Assembly: GCF_035222275.1 (NCBI RefSeq)
Contig: NC_085884.1
Coordinates: forward strand, 1,674,001 to 1,738,000
Direction of reading: 5' to 3'
DNA length: 64,000 bases
Origin: Podospora bellae-mahoneyi
Lineage: Eukaryota > Ascomycota > Sordariomycetes > Sordariales > Podosporaceae
Part shown: in pieces, positions 45,747-57,551 of the stretch
Layout: each line of letters starts with the position of its first letter
Position numbering within the stretch: position 1 is the first letter of the stretch
Program-made: the position numbers and the translations under genes
The notes under the pieces: generated by a model
The model's input: only the letters and a program-made list of their open reading frames with translations
The model's database searches: none
What the model was told of the DNA's origin: nothing

Positions 45747-47899
45747 GGACGGTGTGCGCAAAACATTTATCTTTTTTCTGTCTTTGCTAATCTGCATGAG
45801 AACATGAGTGACGGGGGACCAGGCCGGGGCCTGGTATGCCCGGTACGGCCGAGAAATAAGTGAGGAGTTACAGAAGTCAGAGCTGAAGTGGGGATGTGTA
45901 ATAGCTGCCGCAAGAAGTGGCGGCGTGTTCCAAGCATGGGCTAGCTATATATCTAGCTACAGCAGCAGCACGTTATTGTTGTTTTTCCTTTGTCTTTACA
46001 GCCGGGCGTGTTTTGAGCTTGTATTGTAGTTGTTAGGGATACCACTTGAAAGAATTTCTTTTTGCTGTTTATGTTGTTGATGTCAAATATCATTGACTCA
46101 CGTTGTCGTTCACGGGTTGTATTGTTGGGGAGCAGGAACAGCTTCCGGAAACTGTGGTCTTGTCGGCAAGTGCCGCCGTCTGCCTAATCTCATGATCACT
46201 TCATACATCTTTTTCAAACCAAGCGTAGGGATCATTTTCGTCCCGGAAGGCTCGGTGATGATAGTTGCAAAAGATGTCCGAGAAGGCAGCTATTAGCGTG
46301 GGAATGTCAAGTGACCTGTCAGCCAGTCTTGCAGCCGTCTGGGGATGCGATGTTCCTGCAGTTTCCCATACACCCATACACTTGGAACACTAGAAGGCAA
46401 AATATCAGCTTGGCATTCGTCGGGGGAGGACGACGTGTTGAGGCCATTGGCTCATTGGACAATGGTAAATGATTCGGGAGTCTGGGCTGAAGAGAGGGCC
46501 GAATGTCGGACTTTGTGACAGGTACCTGGTAAGGCAAGGTCAGGTACCGTGAGGGGGGTGCTGAGTGTGATATGCTGAGCTTCACAAGGTTTGAGGTTGG
46601 CTGAGATGATTCCCATCTCTATTCTTAGCTGAATATATGTCTCCTCCTCTCCTGTCCCGGTTTTCAGCATGTGTGGTTCGAGGGTAGGTCGCTGGCTCTT
46701 TGGGCGAGTGGCACCCTCCCACATGCAACCAATTAATATCGAGCCGTGTTTTGGGGGGCTTGGGTTGCACACAACGTGCCGCCGACCACAGTTTCGCACA
46801 CCTAGACCTTTGCTGCTGCGAACTATTGTAACTACTGCACGCCCTGCATCCGCCCCCCTCACGAGCCTAGCCTCTCTCTATTCTCCCGACCCTGACATCA
46901 GGCGGGGGGAGGAGTGGGGGAAGCAAGCCACGATTCGGTAAATGTTTCTTCCCGTAACTCCCCTTAAAGTTCACAAATTAATACTCTACCGGTAGGGCAG
47001 AGAGAAAGCAGCTTCAACGCTTCCTCCCGCTTGCTTTGCCGGCCCCAGGTTTTGCCGTCCTTTGGGACTACAAAGCGAGTTCGACTGGCTGCACTGCTGA
47101 CGATCTGGGTTACTCTGTAGCCATGCCCATCATATTAACCTGCCTGCACGTCGCCGCTGCCGCCGCATGGAGGCAGAGAGATTCCCAGCAGCTGGGGCAG
47201 GCCTGATCTGGTTCGATGGTCGATTAGTCGGGTCGTCGTCACGCAGGCCAAGAAAGCAACGACGAAATCCCGTGGATGATAGGCAGATAGCTGATGAGGT
47301 TTTGCGATACCGGCTCCGAAGGACGGGGGATGGGATGACAAGGACTTTAGCAGAGGGGCAGATCATCATTGCCTTTCCTCTCCCGGACAGGTTTCTCCTT
47401 TGACCTAGATTAGGTTACTTTTTTCCTGTTTATATGCCGTGCTTGTTGTACCTTACCCTAACCTACCTAAGCTCGGTCAGGTCTTCTTCTGGGATATGGT
47501 CCCCCTCATCACACACGGGTCCGGCTTACCCAAAACCGCCACCGTGCTCACACACACACAAACAAACTCGGATATGCACCTATGTATTGTCCATGGATAT
47601 CTCCTCTCCCCCCCCCCCTTGACCAAGTTCAAAGGGTTCTGGATCGCCAAGATACGCCCGCACATCCACACACTACAGTTCACCTCCAATTCCATGCCTA
47701 GCGTCAAGCGGCTCACTCACAGCCGGAGTCACATCACGGCTCATGTCTCCGAGGCGGCGGCCGAGTTTTGATGTTCGGTCCCGGATAGTGAGGCTATCAC
47801 GGTCAAAACCATAGATTATTGTCTTTTCGGGAGTTCTGGGCGAAGCAGGCAGCTAGGGTATCATTGCTTCCCCTTGCAAAAAAGCACTATGAGTTTTTC

Positions 47900-47921
47900 G
47901 TGGTGGTGGTGGTGGTGGTGT
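47900..47921. repeat. (GGT)n microsatellite
   Basis: Perfect TGG/GGT trinucleotide run of about 22 bp. Confidence 0.85.
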
Positions 47922-47987
47922 CGGGCTTCAACTTGACCTGTTTGGGGTGGGTTATCAGGTGGCTTGTTTTGTCAAGGAACACTGGGA

Positions 47988-48016
47988 TGTGTGTGAGTGT
48001 GTGTGTGTGTGTGTGT
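47988..48016. repeat. (GT)n microsatellite
   Basis: GT run of about 29 bp, interrupted once by GA. Confidence 0.88.
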
Positions 48017-48508
48017 GACGAGAAAGTTGTTCACCACCACATGGTCGGACGGAGATGTTGTGCTCATTTGCCTCCCGAGACACGACCTGGTGGATGGTGG
48101 AAAAGGAATTTTCTCTCTCTTTTGGGAGGCAAGGGTCATGTCTGGGAGGGGTCACTCATTCTGCTTGGACCAGTTTCGATGGGTGGTGGGCTTTGGGTGG
48201 AAAGGGGGAGGGGGTGATATTGAGGTAGGTAGCTGAGGGTTCAAGTGGCCGGAGTATAAAGATGAGTATTATCCCGATCTTCTGTTGGTTGTATGTCTCA
48301 CTTTGTTCCTTGAGGTTTTGTGAGTACTACCTACCCTAGGTACTGAACTCTACAACCGTCTTCTCTTCCAACTTGAGCATTGCCCAAGGTTCAGAGGTTT
48401 TTATTTTCTTGTGTCCTTTGGACGGGTGCTACCAACCTGTGTTCCAATCGTCCTTGAAGTAACTGTCCGTTGAAGTCTCATCGGACAGTTTTTTTGGGGG
48501 TGAGGATC

Positions 48509-50711
48509 ATGATGGTTACCACCAAGGTTGTCTCCAACATGCTTCTGTCCTACGCGGCTATTTTCCTGTGGTGGTGTCTCGTCCCGGTTGGTGGTGCGGT
48601 CGCTCTGGGTTCTTCCCTCGAGCAGCCTGTTACGCCGCTGCTGAGGCCGCGTTCACAGCGGCTACAGCCGAGACAGACGTGCAACACTGTGACGAACAGG
48701 CAGTGCTGGACCACGAGCCCGGCGTTCAATATCAATACTGACTGGGAGGCTTCGACGCCGGTGACGGGTGTGACAAGGACTTATACCTTTACGCTGACGG
48801 AGGTGAATAACTGGATTGGTGGAGATGGGGGGATCAAGGCGAAGGCTATGCTGGTGAATGGTATGTTTTTCTGTTCTATCGTACATTTCAAACAAGGTTG
48901 GAACTAATATATATGTCTAGGTCAATTTCCTGGTGAGTACCAACTTGATGGACAAATTAAGGAACAGTGATTCTGATTGGTGATTTTCGACAGGACCAAC
49001 GATTACAGGCAGTAGGTTTGATTTTCTGACGTTAAAGCACAAGATTCAAAGGCTAACAAGCTACAGATTGGGGAGACAGAATCAATGTTACCGTCGTCAA
49101 CAACCTCGTCAGCAACGGGTGAGTCGCCGTTTACGACTCAATTTGATGATCCCAACAGCTAACTGGTTGGGCTAGCACATCTATCCACTTCCACGGCATC
49201 CACCAAAAGAATACCAACAACAATGACGGCGTTAGTGGTGTGACCGAGTGCCCGATTGCTCCTGGGAGAAGTAAGACTTACTCCTTTATTGCGACGCAAT
49301 ACGGTACTGCCTGGTGAGTTCAAGCTGAGTTGAAGCAGCATGTACCAGGCGCTGATAACAAGCCAGGTATCATTCCCATTTCTCAGCACAGTATGGCAAC
49401 GGTGTTCTGGGAGCCATTCGCATCAACGGCCCAGCATCAAGCAATTACGACGATGATCTTGGTCCGCTCGTGATTAGTGACTGGTATTACGGCTCGGCGT
49501 TTGCGCTGGCACACCGAGTCAACAGCCCTACGAATCCATAGTATGATAACCCCTGATGTTGGGTTGATCTGAGATGGCTAACCACCAGTAGCATCCCCGG
49601 CTTCCCCGGATCGCCACCTCCTAGTGACAACATTCTGTTCAATGGCCTGAACAGAAGAGCCAACGGTGCTTCGGGAAGCTATCGCAGGTTCACCCTCACG
49701 GCCGGACGAAAGCACCTCCTCAGACTCATCAACGGCTCAGTCCAAGCCAGTTTCACCGTGTCCTTGGTAGGACATTCCTTCACCATCATCGCCACCGACA
49801 TGGTCCCTATCACGCCCGTCACGGTAACAAGCCTCTACATTGGCGTCGGCCAAAGATACGACGTCATCATCAACGCCAACCAGCCCGTAGCTAACTACTG
49901 GTTCAACACGACCTTTTCCTCGGCCCCCTGCGGCGGAGCGACCAACCGCCCAGCCATGATCTTTCAATACTCCGGCGCACCCACCGCAAACCCTACCTCC
50001 GCGGGAACAGCCCCCCCCGACTCCCGCTGCGCCGATTCTCTCAACTACACCCCCATCGTCAGCAAGTCTGTCCCCTCAGCCTCCTTCACAACAGGCAACA
50101 CCCTCAATACCCACCTCCAAATCTCCACCACCGGCGGCATCTCCCGAGTCTACTGGCCAGTAAACAACACCCCCATGAAAGTAAACTGGAACAACCCAAC
50201 CCTCGAGTACGTCAAAAACTCCAACACAGGCACCATGCCCGCAAACACAAACGTCATCTCCGTCCCTACCGCAAACCAGTGGACCTTTTGGCTTATTGTA
50301 AACAACTCCTCCATCCCTCACCCCGTCCACCTCCACGGACACGACATCCTCATCCTCGGCGCCAGCCCCGCCCTGGCCGCGCCGATCAACCCGACTAATC
50401 GGCTGAGGCCGTACAACCCCTCTGTTGATGGCCCGGCCTTGAAAATTGCGAACCCGACGAGAAGGGATACGACGATGCTGCCGGCGTGGGGGTGGTTGGC
50501 GCTCGCGTACCGGACGAACAATCCGGGGGCGTGGCTGATGCATTGCCATATTGCCTGGCATGCTAGCCAGGGGTTTAGTGTGCAGTTTTTGGAGCAGCTG
50601 ACGAGTATACCGACGGTGATGAATCTGAATGAGTTGACGGGGAATTGCAATAATTGGGATGCGTTTTACCCGAGTGGGGCGCCGTTTTTGCAGGATGATT
50701 CGGGGATTTGA
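48509..50711 (+). CDS. Ascomycete laccase (multicopper oxidase)
   Basis: Seven exons with six short GT-AG introns, all in the first 1.1 kb; the last exon starts near 49591. A signal peptide is present ([20 protein letters not shown]), then a propeptide ending ..RLQPRQ. All four copper motifs are visible: [29 protein letters not shown] and [12 protein letters not shown]. Ten residues after the type-1 Cys there is Phe, where ascomycete laccases such as that of Melanocarpus have Leu; Phe at this axial site is found in high-redox-potential laccases. The protein ends DSGI, matching the mature C-terminal plug (DSGL/V/I) directly without the usual processed extension. Secreted; oxidises phenols with reduction of oxygen to water. 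Confidence 0.93.
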
Positions 50712-50947
50712 TTTCTTGGGTTTGGGGGCTTGTTTTGTTTTTGATTTTTTTTTTTTGATTGGGGGCGGAGGGGGGCTGTTTACTACTGGGACGTGTTTGT
50801 CGGTTTCTTGAGCACCTTGTTTTTCTTAGTTCGACCGTGTATTTGTGCTCGAGAGTGAATCAACGCTGTATTATTGCTCCTTATTACAAACATGGTAACG
50901 AAAGGGGTATTGCAATCTCCTGTCTCTCTACGTCTCATGTTTCTCCA

Positions 50948-51464
50948 TTACTTCTGCTCCTTCTTCCCAAACCCCAACCAACCCCCCGCCGCCTTCCCCC
51001 CATTCACCACCCCGCTGCCTACCGTCTTCCCTCCCTCAACAACACCACCAACAAGGGTATTCCCCGCCCCGCTGACGGCATTGCTGTTTCCCCCGGGGAC
51101 ATACCCGCCCTGACCATCCTTGCCCTTTCGCTCAAGCCTGTTGACTCCCTCCCTGGAGAGTAAATCGCCGACTGGTCTGCCCAGGCCGTCCTGGCCGAGC
51201 TGGGAGGAGGCAGTGGTGTGGATGTTGTCTTGGAGGGTGTCGACTTGGGAGATGCCGGTTACTTTTGTTTTGTCGAGGTTTTCTAGAGGGACGACTGGGT
51301 TAGTGGCTATAGTGGCTAGGAAGGGAAAGGGAAAGGGAACGGGATATACTTTTGGTGGTGTAGCTTGCTTTGTTGTCGCGGGTAAAGTAGCGGAGGTAGA
51401 GGTCTTCGAGGTAGGGAACCCAGGTTTCGTAGAGGGTGTTGTATTGGGTTTTTGTCCACTCCAT
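50948..51464 (-). CDS. Small conserved fungal protein, two exons, function unknown
   Basis: Exons 51464-51350 and 51294-50948, joined by a 55-bp GT-AG intron (gtatat...acccag) in phase, giving 153 residues. The N-terminus MEWTKTQYNTLYETWVPYLE, then DLYLRYFTRDNKASYTTK, resembles a widespread family of uncharacterised Pezizomycotina proteins. The middle reads TKVTGISQVDTLQDNIHTT and RPVGDLLSREGVNRLERKGK, also as in that family. The C-terminus is glycine-rich (about residues 100-145). No catalytic or membrane motif. Neither exon forms a long open frame starting with Met, so it is easily missed. It converges on the laccase gene, 236 bp between stops. Confidence 0.83.
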
Positions 51465-52081
51465 TTTTTTGCTTGTTTTCGATGTTCCGATTTAGGGAAG
51501 ATAAGGTAGGTAGGTCAGGTGCGTGTTGTTGTTGAATTAATTTTCAGTTTGGGTTTTGATATTCTAGGTAGGTAGGAGACGGGAGAATGGGAAACCAAAC
51601 TTGAGGATGGATAGACCGAATGACCCCTTATTATGTCTGCTTTCTCGTCACCGACCCAAGCAATCTTGATTTTGGGCACCGACTTACACGCGAAGAAGCA
51701 AGTGTGGCTGCTGGGGGCAATGATGAAATGTGGCGGGTGGATGCTACGTCATGCTGGGATGACTTTTCCCTGTTGTGGATGTTGACGGGTGGAAGTCGCC
51801 AATCAACGGCAGGGACGTTGGCGATAGGAGGTGTCACAAGCCACACCTCCTTCATGATTGGGATTATAGCATAATTTTCGTTATTGGAGGATTTCTGGGT
51901 GCTGGAGAAAATATGATGAAAAATGGATATGATGGTAACCCTTTCTTCAAAGTTGCAGAGGAGAACAGTCACAAGCGTTACTCTACCCCGGCGGGGATTG
52001 GGAATAGGATTGACTGTGCCATTCGGGATAGCAGCCTTCCTAATCGCCCAAACTCGTAGACCATCTGCTCCATGCTCGATC
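51465..52081. other. Intergenic, promoter of small conserved protein
   Basis: About 620 bp with TAGGTAGG motifs at about 51503 and 51565. No gene seen. Confidence 0.45.
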
Positions 52082-52189
52082 TCAATTTCCGTGACAGCAC
52101 AATCCGAGTGTTTCTGCCATACTTCCTACACTAGCATCACCGCAAAGCAAAAAGAAGGAAATCGGGCTTTGATATTCAAACTGACCTTT

Positions 52190-52586
52190 CCCAGTGCCAA
52201 CAAAACAACCTTTTACGTAACCTGGGACGTACTCAGGCATCCCATCACAAAGGGAATAAGTTGGCCAGTAGAACGATAGTGTTGATGCCTCGGATGTCAT
52301 TCCAGCGAATTGTGTACTCGATGCTGAGGATGAACCAAGCCATACTACCCAGTTGAAGAAGGTTCCAAACCACCACGCATATTTTCTGATATAATAGCAG
52401 TGGTTTCTCGGCCGAGTTTGAACTCTCACCGCTCCAACCTACCGACATTGTCTTGGCTCTGCAAATACATTCTGTGCCTGGCTCGGGATCAAGCAGCAAG
52501 CTGAGCCATGCTTGGCATCCATTGTAAATAGACACCGACTCGAATCCCGAGGCCGTAAAAGTCGGCGTTGCCCTCGAGGGGTTCAT
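52190..52586 (-). pseudogene. Possible relic of a fungal membrane protein
   Basis: On the minus strand a frame reads LLQLGSMAWFILSIEYTIRW then NDIRGINTI. A second frame directly continues with STGQLIPFVMGCLS. Together these resemble the WN.I.GVN.I.S.GQLIPFV block found near the end of many uncharacterised multi-pass ascomycete membrane proteins. The two parts are out of frame with each other and no splice junction joins them, and no clear N-terminal half is seen upstream. It is therefore listed as a relic of an otherwise lost gene. Confidence is limited because the match is short and from memory. Confidence 0.4.
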
Positions 52587-52639
52587 ATATCCTGGACATG
52601 ACTTCTTGCCGCGGCCAATAACCTACATCAGCAGGGAGG

Positions 52640-53547
52640 AAGCGGGAAAAGCCGAAGGGATGCAATTCCGATCACGAGAATTATCCCAGAGCCTCGTGAA
52701 GCGTCGTGCCTGTAAGCCACAAACCACTGGCCCTGCCTTGGCGTCGCAGGGGCAAACTGGAACACAAACTACATAGTTCTATTGCTTGGGAATCAATCAA
52801 TCATATTTATCGAATCATATTTGAACAAACGACGCAAGTATCCCGGGCTCTCACTGTCTTCAAGAGACATTTTTCTCAGTCCAAACACTTACAAAACCTC
52901 CTTATTACAAACCATACTCTTCACAGCCTTCTAAACCCATCACCCTCGCTGTCCCGCAAGATCTGTTGAAAACGTATGCATATCTGAGAGGTGTTACTGG
53001 GCAAAGACAGGGTTGAGCTTTGTAAAAAGATCTAAAGACTGGAACTACTCTCTGTAATTAAAAGGCCGTATCGCTAAAAAGACCAGCACTAGCCAATTTC
53101 GAGCTTGCTGTTTCTCCTAAGTATCACCTAGCGGACAATAATCGGAGACTACGACACACTATCGGCGCTTGATAGGGAGTAACCAGGACCAAAGTTTGGT
53201 GAGTATTCGAGGCCGTTCTGCTTGGCGATATCGAGTTCAAGTTCCACAATGAACATATCAACCAGCGGCCAAACATTAAACTCGAGAAAATTACCACGCT
53301 TCATATTTCCCCCAGCTTTATACAAGCCATGCATACATACATACAATCGCCCCCCAAACCTCTCACCACCCCAATCTACCCCCCTTCTTCCTTACCCCAA
53401 CCAAAAATGCAAATCAAATGTATTCGCCCAACATATCACCATCATCATCTTCATCCAAAAAAAGTTTACGCAATGCACAACCTAGCCAACATCTCCCCCC
53501 ACCCCATAAAGTTCATTTCATTTCTATCAAACCCCCACCCCGCTTTT
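52640..53547. other. Intergenic, 3' flank of kelch/BTB gene
   Basis: About 900 bp of AT-richer sequence with no supportable gene. Confidence 0.45.
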
Positions 53548-56500
53548 CTATGCTCTACCTCCAACCCCAAGCCCAACCTGCCCCGGCATGGCATTGAACC
53601 CAAGCCCACCACCGCCACCACCTCCTCCCCCAGAACTACCCGGCGCAGAAGGCATCGTGTTCGTCCCCGTCCTCTCTCTCATCCTCCGGCCTTCCATCAG
53701 ACCTCTCAACCCCCTCTTCTGCAGTCCAATAACACTGCTCAGGTCACCAGTCCACGGCTCCCTCCCTGTTCCCCGCTCGCTGTCCATCTCGGAGCTCCAT
53801 TCACTTCCCACGCTAGTGGTGGCGCTCAACTCATCGCTCGAAGGACGGGCGCCAGACACCGAGGTGCTAATCTTGAGCCCGGAAGCCCGCCCGGCAAGAC
53901 CGCCCGTGGCAGAGTCCGCGTCGCTACCGGCAAAGCTGCTGCTGCTGGGCTGGCCATCAGGGCCAAGAAGGGCGTCGACACCGGCCGACACGGGGAAGAA
54001 GTTGGGGTTCAGGGTGCCGTCGATGCCCCGGCCACCGCCAGCCGCCATGGCCGTGGCGTTAAAGACAGCAGCTGCGTTGCGACTGTCGAGAAGGCTGTGG
54101 AGGCGTTCAATCACTGCTTCCAGGAGTCCATCGATTCGATACGGCCTGGCGATCTGCAAAAGACTGCAGAGAATTTGGGGTGTGCACAGCGGCGAAGAAG
54201 GTGCGGGCAGGGTTGACGTGTACAGGAAGTGAAGAAGAGCCTGGACGGTAAGGTATGTGTGAGGTAAGTACAGACACCTCGGTCGACTGTTGGGTGGAAG
54301 GGTGCGTGGCGTCGGCGCCGTGTTGATGGCCGCAAGATCCAGGGGTGGGGAAGAGACGGAGGATCCAGCTATGCTTGGCGCGAGGGTAGTAGTACTCGAC
54401 GAAAACACAGACGATTGTCCAGGGCCTCGTCCACCCTGCGCTGAAACCGAGTTGGACCTTAGAGTGGCGGCATCACTGCCATCTTGCATCGCCGTCCCTT
54501 CTCGGAGTAGCTGCACAAAGTAAGGGCCCCACCTCCGGGCGACGATCCTCGAATTGATCGGTATCCTTTCCCCTCCAATGCAAAGAATGTCCATATCAGC
54601 CAGCTCCCTCAGTGCCAAGGCCTTCTCACCAAGCTCCTCGGCAGCACGGCTGTGATACCTTCCACCGGCCGTAACACCCGCTTTGCGCGACAAGCTAAGC
54701 CCAGGCCCAGTATAGGGGCTGCTGGCACTAACGAAGCCACTCATTGGTGCCGTCTTGCGAGGGTTGTCGTAAAAGCCAAAGGCTTCCAGTTCTACCATGC
54801 ACACATTGCTGAAGTTTATCCTCCGATGATTGTAGTCGTCCACCAAACTCCTTTTCCTGTTGCCAAGAACCACAAAGGTGTTTCGTCTGTTCCAAAGAAC
54901 ACCGCGGTTCCAGCTTCCCTGGCTGAACACAGCTCCGCCGGCATCAATGCGACTCCACGTCAACGTCCGCAAATCCAGCGCCCAGAGAGCATATTCTTGC
55001 TTTGAAGATGTGAGATATGTGCCGCTCACAACGAAGTGTGTATCGATGACACCTCCGTTGGGAAACCTAAGCCCTGGCGGGGTGTAGGAGCCGCTCATCG
55101 GTCGTTCGCTAAGGTGGCCATCGCTGGACCTGATTTGGAGCTCGAGCTTGACGTCGAGGAAGTTGTAGTTGCTGTAGATGAGCATGCTCGACCCAGCTTC
55201 CCGGGCCTCCAAACTCGCTGCTGCAGCATCCTGCCGAGCACCGTTCGGATGTGTCTTTCCAACCTTGGCAGCCACAGAGGGCGGAAGGGGTGCAACCACG
55301 CTTCTATATGCGCCGCAGCTCTTGCCCAGCGGCTGTGTTGAAACCCACTTCAGACTCCGTAGGTTGAAGACGCTTATTTGCTCAATGTAATGGTTGGCCG
55401 CATCTTGCCCTCCCACCACGATCATCTCAGCACCGCCCGTGCCGTCAATGTTGATGCCGATGCGCCCCTCATTCGGATTCGCACTCGATGGATTGTGCTG
55501 CAGGGCCGATAGAGGCGCCCTGTGGGAGGCAAATGTGGCGGATGACGGCAGGATGCAGGCGCAATGCGCATAACGGCCTTGTGGGGCGTCCTGTGTTGGA
55601 ATGTAGGTCCATTTTTTGGTCGGTATATCGTAGATGTAGATATCCGACATGACCGTGACCTCGGGTTGTTGGTCTTGGGGTATCGCATTTTTTTGGCTCG
55701 TCGTCGGAGACATGCCGCCGTAGCAAACCATCTTTGTATCACCAAGCGCGCACATTGAGTGGAAGTAACGAGGTGGAGGGATATCGCCAGTCGTTTCCAA
55801 CTTTGTCCAGTGCCGGCGGATCAAATCCAATTCGTAGAGGTCTGCCGTTAAGGGCGCTGGTCTGCTTCTTGATAATATCCTGCCGCCAAAGACGTAGAGC
55901 TTATCCCCCAGAACCGTCGTGGTTGCGCCGACCAGAGGGTGTGGTTCCCGACCCGTGGTTCGGTGAACATTACACATCAGACCAGACAGGTGTGTGGAAG
56001 GTCCAGCAGGGCCACCTATGGTTCCTCCCACCGTACCCCCCCTCGCCTGACCCGAGTTGGGAGATGCTCCAGCAGAAAGAGGGCCATTACTTCTTGGCGT
56101 CAAGTTTTCACCACGTTCCTCTTGCCCGTCCTGCCTGGAGCCATTGTTTAAATTCCCATTCATGTTCGCTTCTTGATTATGATTGTCCCCTTGAGGTCTC
56201 ATGTAGAGACCGCCGGCCTGTTGCTCCGCAGATGACGTCGAATCCATCGTTCCAGGCCTGTGATCTTTCTGTTCTTCAGTAGTTTCGGCGTCTAGAATCG
56301 TCGCCAGACTCCCCTGGGTGTGAGGATGTGCCAAAGGGGTCAGCGGGGATGCCGGGGAAAGCTGTGGCGGGGGCGGTTCGGGTAGGGGTTTCGATAGACT
56401 GTCTTGGAGGCTCAAATTCCGAGCATGGTGAGTTGGGCGAGCGCTCCTTGGAGGATTGGAGTATTGTCCCGGGGTTGGTTGTCTCTCGATCGTGGGAACA

Positions 56501-56778
56501 ACAGTTTCCGAAGGCCGTCGAAGTCCAACAAGAGAGGGCTTCCTCGTGAGCCTCGGCCAGTCGTCTCGCGTGGGCGCAACCTTTTTGATGCCTCGGAAGG
56601 CAGATGTGATGATTTCTGAGGGGGATTTGGATGGTGAACGTTCGTCAGTCTCAGAGTCAGAGAAGCGGCTCAGATCCTGAGAGTCGGCCTGCTGCTGTCC
56701 TGATGATTTGCCGAATGTTAGCCCAAGTCCAGAACCCGACATGTCGTCCACAAAGCTGTGCCGCACAGCTGGACACAC
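53548..56778 (-). CDS. Kelch-repeat/BTB protein, Ral2-like
   Basis: Single exon of 1076 codons; Met-13 (MSGSGLGLTFGK) is a likely alternative start. The first 270 residues are disordered and Ser/Pro-rich. Kelch blades follow: LYVFGGRILSRSRPAPLTAD, then LYELDLIRRHWTKLETTGDI, MVCYGGM, IYIYDIPTKKWTYIPTQDAP and MIVVGGQDAANHYIEQISVF. A BTB-like part begins near residue 735 (DMDILCIGGERIPINSRIVA) and continues after a serine-rich insert with LPHTYLTVQALLHFLYTSTL. Kelch then BTB in this order is the architecture of fission-yeast Ral2, which is needed to activate Ras1 in cell shape and mating. Orthology is inferred from architecture. The C-terminus has a poly-Gly run. Confidence 0.83.
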   Translation of the reverse strand: MCPAVRHSFVDDMSGSGLGLTFGKSSGQQQADSQDLSRFSDSETDERSPSKSPSEIITSAFRGIKKVAPTRDDWPRLTRKPSLVGLRRPSETVVPTIERQPTPGQYSNPPRSARPTHHARNLSLQDSLSKPLPEPPPPQLSPASPLTPLAHPHTQGSLATILDAETTEEQKDHRPGTMDSTSSAEQQAGGLYMRPQGDNHNQEANMNGNLNNGSRQDGQEERGENLTPRSNGPLSAGASPNSGQARGGTVGGTIGGPAGPSTHLSGLMCNVHRTTGREPHPLVGATTTVLGDKLYVFGGRILSRSRPAPLTADLYELDLIRRHWTKLETTGDIPPPRYFHSMCALGDTKMVCYGGMSPTTSQKNAIPQDQQPEVTVMSDIYIYDIPTKKWTYIPTQDAPQGRYAHCACILPSSATFASHRAPLSALQHNPSSANPNEGRIGINIDGTGGAEMIVVGGQDAANHYIEQISVFNLRSLKWVSTQPLGKSCGAYRSVVAPLPPSVAAKVGKTHPNGARQDAAAASLEAREAGSSMLIYSNYNFLDVKLELQIRSSDGHLSERPMSGSYTPPGLRFPNGGVIDTHFVVSGTYLTSSKQEYALWALDLRTLTWSRIDAGGAVFSQGSWNRGVLWNRRNTFVVLGNRKRSLVDDYNHRRINFSNVCMVELEAFGFYDNPRKTAPMSGFVSASSPYTGPGLSLSRKAGVTAGGRYHSRAAEELGEKALALRELADMDILCIGGERIPINSRIVARRWGPYFVQLLREGTAMQDGSDAATLRSNSVSAQGGRGPGQSSVFSSSTTTLAPSIAGSSVSSPPLDLAAINTAPTPRTLPPNSRPRCLYLPHTYLTVQALLHFLYTSTLPAPSSPLCTPQILCSLLQIARPYRIDGLLEAVIERLHSLLDSRNAAAVFNATAMAAGGGRGIDGTLNPNFFPVSAGVDALLGPDGQPSSSSFAGSDADSATGGLAGRASGLKISTSVSGARPSSDELSATTSVGSEWSSEMDSERGTGREPWTGDLSSVIGLQKRGLRGLMEGRRMRERTGTNTMPSAPGSSGGGGGGGGGLGFNAMPGQVGLGVGGRA

Positions 56779-57503
56779 GACTAGGGCTAGCAGCCAAGCG
56801 AGGAGGCTCTTTCAGAGCGACGCAAAGGGCAAAGGAAGGTGAACGGACAAATGTCCGGCAGCGCCTTGGTCAAGGCCGGTATAAGTAGAGGTAGAAATGC
56901 AAATAGGTGTCAATATAGGTCAGGGGGGTCAAGTAGAGAGCCAAGGCAAGTGACAAGATGACGTGTCGAAGAGGGGAGATGCCAGTGGTAGTGTAAAGGG
57001 GAAAACTCGGGGCAGCGGTTTAGAACAACCCGCCACCAAGGCACAGGCACAGGCGAGGCGCGGTGAACACTGTCGGTCAACCAAAGGCCGGCAGTCCTGA
57101 TCCCAGTCGTGGAGTTTTGCTGACGGGGGCCTGAGGACTAGGGGGGGCTAGGAAGCCGTCGCCGGTCGGTCGGGTGTCCCTGGCTAGCAAACGCTCCCGG
57201 GATCTCGGGTGCTGCTGTCTCCTGGTTCGGACCGCAACACAGAGTAGTGACGAGGAACCTTGGTGGTTTCGTGAGAGGACAGGTGAGGCGATAGGTGGAC
57301 AGGAGAAGAGGGACGGTGAAGATGCAAGGCAACAGGAAAGATATGAGTGGGGGTTTGCAATGGAATGCTGTCTAGCGCACAAAAGGGCTCTGGAATACCA
57401 AATGACAAGGAGAGAGACTGGGGCATTTGCAATGGTGACGCCGCCACTGTAGCCGACGACAGACGGGTAGACAGACAGAACACAAAGGCCGAAAACCAGG
57501 AAC

Positions 57504-57551
<48 letters not shown>

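Larger units (their letters stand above)
45747..48508. other. Long intergenic region (2.8 kb), no gene seen
   Basis: Between the kinase and laccase genes, both plus strand. Frames here are short and overlap on both strands without known motifs. Microsatellites at 47900 and 47988 and TAGGTAGGT/ACCTACC motifs (about 47461, 48222, 48330) are present. The last 300 bp should contain the laccase promoter. Confidence 0.45.

Noticed and set aside
48509-50711. Laccase as part of a pigment cluster
   Set aside because: No polyketide synthase or other pigment gene is adjacent; neighbours are a kinase and a small conserved protein.
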